Part shown: piece after piece, positions 57,743 through 64,000 of the stretch
Numbering within the stretch: the stretch's first letter is position 1
How the letters are laid out: each line of letters starts with the position of its first letter
Origin: Sindora glabra
Taxonomy: Eukaryota; Streptophyta; Magnoliopsida; Fabales; Fabaceae
Direction of reading: 5' to 3'
Assembly (NCBI GenBank): GCA_020226215.1
Contig: CM035230.1
Location: 1,573,501-1,637,500 of the forward strand
Length of the DNA stretch: 64,000 bases
Position numbers and translations under genes: made by a program
Notes under the pieces: model-generated
What the model was told of the DNA's origin: nothing
Databases searched by the model: none
Seen by the model: only the letters and a program-made list of their open reading frames with translations

Positions 57743-58338
57743 ATACCATATGGCATGCTATCACAAAATAATTAACCACTACAAGAATATCTACAAATCA
57801 ATAAAAATTATCAAGATGGTAGTGTTAGTCTTGCAAATCCAATTGTTAACAATTTAGTTGTATTCAAGTAATTTTATGAAAGTAACCACGGTACAGTTCA
57901 AATGATATCACAATAAATGGTAATTATTTTATCGCTTATGCTAGAAAATACTACAAGAAACGAGGAAATATAAACTAAATGTTAAAAAGGATGGAAAGTT
58001 ATACCAATAATCATGATGAAAAAATAAAAATTGAATTTGAATTTGATGATGTAAAAAATTAGCCATAATATGGTCATGTTAGAATTTTTTGAAAATATGA
58101 GGATGTCATAAAGCTCAAATGAAACAAAAATAGTGAGAATGCTTATGTACAATCAAAAGGCAAAACTAAAATTATCGTCATGGACTAGAATAGAATATTC
58201 AAATGCAGCTGAAACATTCTTAAATTAGTTAGGTGGTCAAACTACCTATCATAATTATTGAGATGTTTTCCCAAGTTGAATAGATCAAGTAGAAATACTC
58301 CAAGGTTTCAAAATGTTGAAATTTACAATTTTGAAGCA
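57743..58338. other. AT-rich DNA between LTR-B and the solo copia LTR
   Basis: No gene or repeat was recognised. Confidence 0.4.
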
Positions 58339-58343
58339 AATAT

Positions 58344-59999
58344 TGTTAGTGTGTCCTAGGAACCAATCATATACATGATTGAAATAATACACAATGTATT
58401 ATGTTTTATTTCAGGTAATGCAATTATTATATTTTTTTTCAATTTTGCGCAATTTATAACTTAATATAATAATTGTCCTCAGAATAGTTTTACTATTCCT
58501 AAAATGCCTCTAGTCAAGTATTATTACGAAAGAGATAGTAATAGTACATCAAGACTAGCATGTATAGTAACTGATGATTATGAATCATGGATATGTGATA
58601 TTAAGTTAATACATGAGTATATTGTTAGTGAACAGATGTACTGGATTGACTCAATATGAGAATACTGCATCGATAAGACTTGTGTCATTAGTAGTTCTCA
58701 TATGATCACAATTGCATATAATCCTTTGACCTGAAGTCACTACGGTTCTCTACATGAGGGGTTACTCACTTTGATGTCATCCTATGTCACCTTTAATCAG
58801 GATGATAAGTAGGGCATTGATTGGGTGTGTCACAAATCATGCAAAGGGAAGTAAGTGATGTAGATGGAATTTTATTACTCTTATAAAAAGGAGATATATC
58901 CTTAGGCCCCTTGATTGAGAAAAACTTAGAAATGCATGGCCATACTCAAATGGATCAATATATGATATTAATCATTTGTTTTGAAGTCTACTCAGTATCA
59001 AAAAATATAAATTGAACTATGACGAGGATGACACCCTCCATGCCTCCAGTTCAATTTGGATATTATTACAAAAAGGATTATGATGCAAAACATTGATCAT
59101 GTATTAGGTGGATGTCGAATCATAGACATTCTTACTACTTGAGTGGCAGTGATGTATTGCTAAATATTGCTCACTGTCTATGGCTCAATAATGAGTCATT
59201 ATCAACGTAGTAAGAACTTATAGGATCACACAAAAGGAGTAGGAATAAGATAATAATTAATTAGACTTTAATTATATTAATATCCAATTAATTAGACTTA
59301 TTTTCGTACATATATATATATTATTAAATAATAATATATTTTTCACGTAATAAATATAATTATTATTATGTGATATTATTTGATATTAAAGTAATATCAA
59401 ATATTTACATTATCAGATATTAGATAAATATATTATGAGATAATAATATTTTGATATTTGATAATTATATGCAATTATCTAATATAAGATATTTATATTA
59501 TAAGATAATATTATTATCTAATATTAGATAATTAATAGATAAGTCTTATCTCTGTTCATTATCTCTAGGATAAGGATAAGATGAGTTGTTAAGTGTGATT
59601 AGGATTTTGGAAGCATTATCCTAGTAGGATTAGGATTGTGGCTTGCCTAAGTTCTATAAAAGGGGACTTGAGGGCAGCACTTTGGAGACACGCTCATAAA
59701 CTTCCATAAAACCCTAAATCACTCAGAAAACATACAATCCTAAATCCTAAAGAGAAAAATGCATCCTAGTAGATTCGTGGAGGGTGAGAGATCGTTGTTC
59801 ACTCCGTGTGGATACCATAGAGACGTTGTACCTTTTGGCCGACGTTTAATTCATCCGCTCTCAAGTTTTAATTAGTAGAAATACGAGTGCCCAATAGGTA
59901 AAACCCTAATCATTGATTTATACTTTTTGCATGGATCCTAGGTAGAATTTGAATCAAATTTTGAATTTCCGCTGCATGTGATAATCCGAATTCCCAACA
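58344..59999 (+). mobile_element. solo copia LTR with perfect 5-bp TSD
   Basis: Begins TGTTAGTGTGTCCTAGG and ends CCAACA, flanked by AATAT at 58339-58343 and 60000-60004. Length 1656 bp. There is a TATA-like CTATAAAAGG near 59651, then a leader and a typical copia 3' end (GTGGATACCATAGAGACG, 59806 onward). Part of it (58510-59055) aligns with the decayed LTR at 2150-2679. No copia coding sequence is inside, so it is a solo LTR formed by recombination. Low internal decay and a perfect TSD make it younger than the copia remnant at the left edge. Confidence 0.92.
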
Positions 60000-60004
60000 A
60001 ATAT

Positions 60005-60763
60005 AATCATCCAATTATAAAACATAACTCAATTTATATCTAAGTGTAAGGAAATAACTGAAAATGAATATTTGAAAATGAGATATTTCCTACTTTCACT
60101 AGCATTAATGGCATTCTCCTAGTATGTAGGATAACCACTAATCATACGCATTCTTGGTCACAATTAGAAAGAACATTTCATGGTCAATTTTATTAGGGAG
60201 AAGTAAGAATAGGCTTAGCCAAACTATTAAATATAAGAAAAAGTTTAACTAAAATAGCTAAAGATTATTTATACTAATTTCAATAAACATAAATTCATTA
60301 TTTTACTTAGATTATCAAATCAAAGATAGTTAAGATTGCTTTGTCTAAATATAACTCTTTAATCATGAAAATATTGGCAAATTAGAACATTGTTGATATT
60401 TCCTAATTCACCAAAAAAGTATAGTGAATTAAACATTTACAATAATAAAAGAAATGTAACATGTATTTGCCAAAGAAGAAGTACTTGAAAATGAAGTTGA
60501 AAATGATATTCTTTCTTATCATGATGAAAGAAATAGTACAAAAGAGAATATGATTATGTAAACTCGAGAATGGCAAGATGCTTAGCCATTTTAAAAATTT
60601 ATAGGCTAAAATTTGCCAAAATATTTCAACCTCATACATGCTTAGAGATAATCAAATTTAGAAAAATCACATGTCCAATCCTAGGTCCAAATTCAATAGA
60701 TTGGAAAACACTTGACAAATAACTCATTTATTACACCTTCTTTAATGTGTAAAGGAGAAATTT
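60005..60763. other. AT-rich DNA leading to LTR-C2
   Basis: No domain was recognised. It ends in a purine tract TAAAGGAGAAA (60749-60760) just before an LTR start, as in the C1 element, so it is probably the wholly decayed 3' end of a chromovirus. Confidence 0.35.
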
Positions 60764-61917
60764 TGATGAGTAATAATACATGATTTATGGAGTAAAATAA
60801 AATTTATTTTTTTAATGAATATTGGAATATAGACTTTGTAAAGATAAGTGACAAAAGTTTAATAGAGTAATATGGTATAAAGTTTTAAGTTATTTTAAGA
60901 AAATACATGAGTATAAAGGAGATTTAAGAGATAATTTCAAAAATATCCTAGGACATTATTCTTTTTTTATCATTATCCACCTTTACCCTTTTCTCATTTT
61001 TCTTTATCTTCTCAAATCGTTCTTCTTATCCTTTTACTCCTTCCCCTCTTCTTCTTCAAATCAAAGTAAAAAGACATTAAATTTCCTTATATTCTTCATC
61101 TAATCAAGGTAAGAACGTCTTTATTATTGGGATTTCTTTTTATCTTCCTCTTATTTTGGTGAAGTTTGGGAGATTTTGGTTCCAATGAAAATTTAGAACC
61201 TTAACTAAAGAATCTTTTGATTTTCATATAATTAAGGTCAAGAGGCATCAAATCTAATCTTTTAGCATCCTTTTCTATACTAAGTGAATGGATATTCCAT
61301 CAATTTGTTAGAATTCAAGAAATCTAAGCTTGAATGGTAAATTTTGGGTTATTATGGAATTTGGATGAAAATAATTGAGAAATGTGTTGATTAATAACAT
61401 ATTTTTTATTAAATGATGGAAATAGCATTAATGTTATGAGGTTGATTTGTATTAATGATCTTATGATGTTTTATTAGATAATAAATGCACTGGGTGGTTG
61501 AAATTTCTAAATAAACAATGAAAAGTTCAAAAAAAAAGTCCAAATAAGAGCATAGTCGATTATGTAGTTAACTATTTAGTCATAAGTTGCTTTTTAGAAG
61601 TTAACAGCTAGCTACATAATTGACTATGGACCTCCAGAATGCTCTTTAAAGCTTAGTAGTTAATTATATAGTTAACTACCAAGCCTTAGAATTTGTTTTC
61701 AAACCTTGATAGTTGATTATGGACCACATAATTGCTCTCAAGGCACCCATAGTTGAGTATATAGTTAACTATATCTAGTTTTCCTTAAATTATCATGATA
61801 CTTAAGGGTTCAATGTGAGATGCATGGTTCCTAAACTTTAAGATAAGTTGGTATATGATTGCTAAGGGTTAAATACTTGAATGTTTAACTATAAGATGAA
61901 AACTTTAAGTGCCTTGC
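60764..61917 (+). repeat. LTR-C copy C2, truncated on the right
   Basis: Starts TGATGAGTAATAATACATG. It aligns with C1 (44033 onward) through the leader (60960-61090), 'TAATCAAGGTAAGAACGTCT' and the palindromic-word array (61555-61775). Similarity stops at 61917, where the minus-strand gypsy LTR begins. Confidence 0.7.
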
Positions 61918-62823
61918 TGATGCGAAGTGAACCTGCTCATGATGTAAGAGAACTAATTAGACCATCTTGCAAACAAGTAAAAGATAAGAGGAACCTGACC
62001 TTAACCGTGACCTGTTGATAGAAACAAAGTTATCAAGTAAAGCATAACCCTAACCGTGACTTGCTGATAGAACTAACACTATAAGATTTAGTTCTTAACT
62101 CAAGAATAAAAAGGAAGCTCTCACAATGGAGAAACACTTAAATTTTCATTAATCTTCCAAGTTTGCTTTGGCATAAAGGACAAGCCTCCTTATATAGCTC
62201 TCTAAAACCTTAATTAAGAGTGGGCTTTAATGACACCATATTAGTCTAAAACTAATTCACTAATTTAAACCCAATAAAAAAATCTTCTAAATAACTCTAA
62301 GTAAACATAGTAAATTACTCACAATAACATGGTAAAATTTTTAAAGCAAAAGTAGGCCTAAATACATTTATCCTAAACTAAAGCCCAAAATGCTCTAAAA
62401 TGACCCAATACATCAAATAATAAAAACAAAGGTCATCTAAAGAATTTGTCCCATAAAAACTTATGAAAATTCAAATAAAAATAAGAAATTAGGCTTATTT
62501 ATTATCCAATTAGGTTCAAACAAAAATAGCCCAATAAATTGAACAATTATAATAAACTAAACAATTTTAGCCCACAAGTGCAAATTGGTCATGCGAATCG
62601 GGCTCTATAAATTATTGTCATTAAGTTAAGCTCAGAGCATCCTCAAACTATAAGAAAATGACCTATCTTGGTGCATTCTCTATTTTATATTGATCTTATT
62701 TTACTTTAATCTCCATAATTAGGCTTTGCAATGCTTACTTCATTCTCTTAATCTTAGCTCTAAGTCCTGGGACCTCCAATTCCATGCAAAGGATCTTTAA
62801 GTTAACTGATTAGATCTTTACCA
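61918..62823 (-). repeat. 3' LTR of a minus-strand gypsy element
   Basis: On the minus strand the LTR would start TGGTAAAGATC (62823 downward), directly after a polypurine tract (complement of TTTCTTCCCTCTTT, 62824-62837), and end CGCATCA at 61918. A TATA box TATATAAGG (minus, near 62197-62189) and a leader follow. Near its end a block containing 'TAACCGTGAC(T/C)TG(C/T)TGATAGA' is tandemly duplicated (about 62000-62090). The other LTR is outside the window. Confidence 0.65.
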
Positions 62824-62837
62824 TTTCTTCCCTCTTT

Positions 62838-64000
62838 GAAATGATTCATCTTGAAATCAAATCCATCACCTACATCAAATAAAAATAGATTAGCAATATT
62901 AAATGTAGAACTTACATTACCATATTCACTTGGAAAATGTTACTTGTAGGCATTGTCAATGATTCTCTCTAGAATTTGAAATGGCTCATCTATTTTAGGT
63001 TGCAACTTACATTTTCTTTAAGTAAGGAATATTTCCTTCCATATATGAACCCAAACCTAATCCTCAAGTTCAAAAATAACTTTAGTGTGCCTTTTATTAG
63101 CTTACTTTAAGTATTTCTCATTCTTTTTCTTAATGTTGGCTCGAACTCTTGCATGTAGCTCCTCAACAAAATTTGCCTTATGCTTACCATCTAGATTAAC
63201 ACATTCATTTGTAAGCAAAGATAAGATGTTTGATGAAGTCAAAGGATTAAAGCCACATACAACCTCAAATAGAGAATAAGTAGTAGAATGAACAGTTCTA
63301 TTATAAGCAAACTCAACATTTGGTAAATATCTCTCCTAATTTTTCAAATTCCTTTAAATGATGCATGCAACAAAGTAGAAAGTGTCCTATTAACTACTTA
63401 AATTGTTCATTCATTTGAAAATGTGCAATAGTAGAAAACAAGAGTTTAGTTCCTAACTTACCCCATAAAGTATGCTAAAAGTGACTTAGGAACTTAATAT
63501 CTCTATCGCTTACTATTATTCATGGCAAACCATGAACATGTACTACTTCTTTAAAGAATAAATTAGCAACATGTGTTGCATCACTGGTTTTAGAACATGC
63601 AATGAAATGTGCCATTTTGCTAAACTTATTAACAACAATAAATATGCTATCTTTTCCACCTTGATCTCTAGGTAATCTTAGCATAAAATCCATGGAAATA
63701 TCAGTCAAAGGTTGATTAGGTACAAGCAAAGGTGTATAGAAACCATGAGGCATGACTTTAGATTTGGCTTATTTACATGTTATACATTAGTCATAAATAG
63801 ATTGCACATCACACTTTATGTTAGGCTAATAGAAATGCTCAAACAGAATCTTTAAAGTCTTTTGCATATGAAAATGTCCTATCAATCTACCATTATAAGT
63901 TTCTATAACTAGCATTTCACACAATGAACATATAAGCGCACACAATTTATTTTTTCTTAAACAAGAAACTAACATGCCTATAATAGTCCCCACAAGCATG
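62838..64000 (-). pseudogene. Ty3/gypsy integrase, minus strand, broken, runs off the window
   Basis: Integrase of a gypsy element on the minus strand, similar in kind to Gypsy-1. The open part 63753-63520 reads 'LLVPNQPLTDISMDFMLRLP', 'GGKDSIFIVVNKFSKMAHFI' and 'DATHVANLFFKEVVHVHGLP', then, after a stop, 'IIVSDRDIKFLSHF', so two catalytic Asp remain. The HPQTDGQTE block is scrambled near 63400. A zinc-finger part lies at about 63760-63990. The pol end (near 62840-62870) leads into the polypurine tract. Several stops and frameshifts make it inactive. Confidence 0.85.

Noticed and set aside
63085..63279. Plus-strand 64-codon frame near the right end
   Set aside because: It lies antisense to the minus-strand gypsy integrase.
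1..64000. CRISPR arrays, bacterial operons, prophage or organelle insertions
   Set aside because: Nothing in the sequence supports them; introns, LTR elements, SINEs and MULEs mark it as plant nuclear DNA.

Overview
The window looks like repeat-dense nuclear DNA from a flowering plant, most likely a dicot with an AT-rich genome. I see no rRNA, tRNA, CRISPR or bacterial-type operon signal. Almost everything recognisable is a transposable element, mostly decayed. No intact host gene can be demonstrated. Species was not determined.

Layout, left to right. 1-2679: decayed Ty1/copia pol and part of its 3' LTR. 2680-14007: a Ty3/gypsy element (here Gypsy-1) with short LTR copies, a tRNA-Met-type primer binding site and a broken gag-pol, split by two separate solo LTRs of one family (LTR-A), each with its own perfect 5-bp target-site duplication (TSD). 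14008-20000: non-coding DNA holding a (TTG)n-tailed retroposon with a 17-bp TSD and a ~73-bp tandem array. 20000-22270: decayed chromovirus-type gypsy pol (duplicated protease, RT, RNase H). 22271-24333: AT-rich DNA, then a GC-richer block and a 60-bp repeat.

24334-35286 is the centrepiece: a complete 10.95-kb Mutator-like element (MULE) bounded by a perfect 9-bp TSD (GGTTTAGGC) and 81-bp terminal inverted repeats. It carries, on the same strand, a MuDR-type transposase gene (905 codons, two coding exons, one in-frame stop) and a five-exon plant mobile domain (PMD) gene (709 codons, three in-frame stops). Just inside each TIR is an array of a fixed 21-bp module, GGCGCC-N9-GGCGCC. A second, 719-bp foldback MULE with its own 9-bp TSD (TATCTACTC) is nested downstream of the PMD gene and carries the same module.

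35296-41613: mostly unexplained AT-rich DNA with a tRNA-derived SINE (16-bp TSD) and a weak candidate gene tail. 41614-46150: chromovirus integrase, chromodomain and 3' LTR (LTR-C). 46150-52276: AT-rich DNA with tandem repeats and LTR-like blocks. 52277-57737: a minus-strand solo LTR (LTR-B) with an LTR-A copy nested in it. 58344-59999: a solo copia LTR with a perfect TSD. 60764-61917: a second LTR-C copy, cut by a minus-strand gypsy element (61918-64000) that runs off the window.

The autonomous parts of the large MULE would have worked together as follows: the transposase acts on the TIRs and perhaps on the GGCGCC modules; the PMD protein has no proven role in transposition; the small foldback element would be a non-autonomous passenger. 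All four stop codons can be explained by single C-to-T or G-to-A changes, so the element looks only recently disabled.
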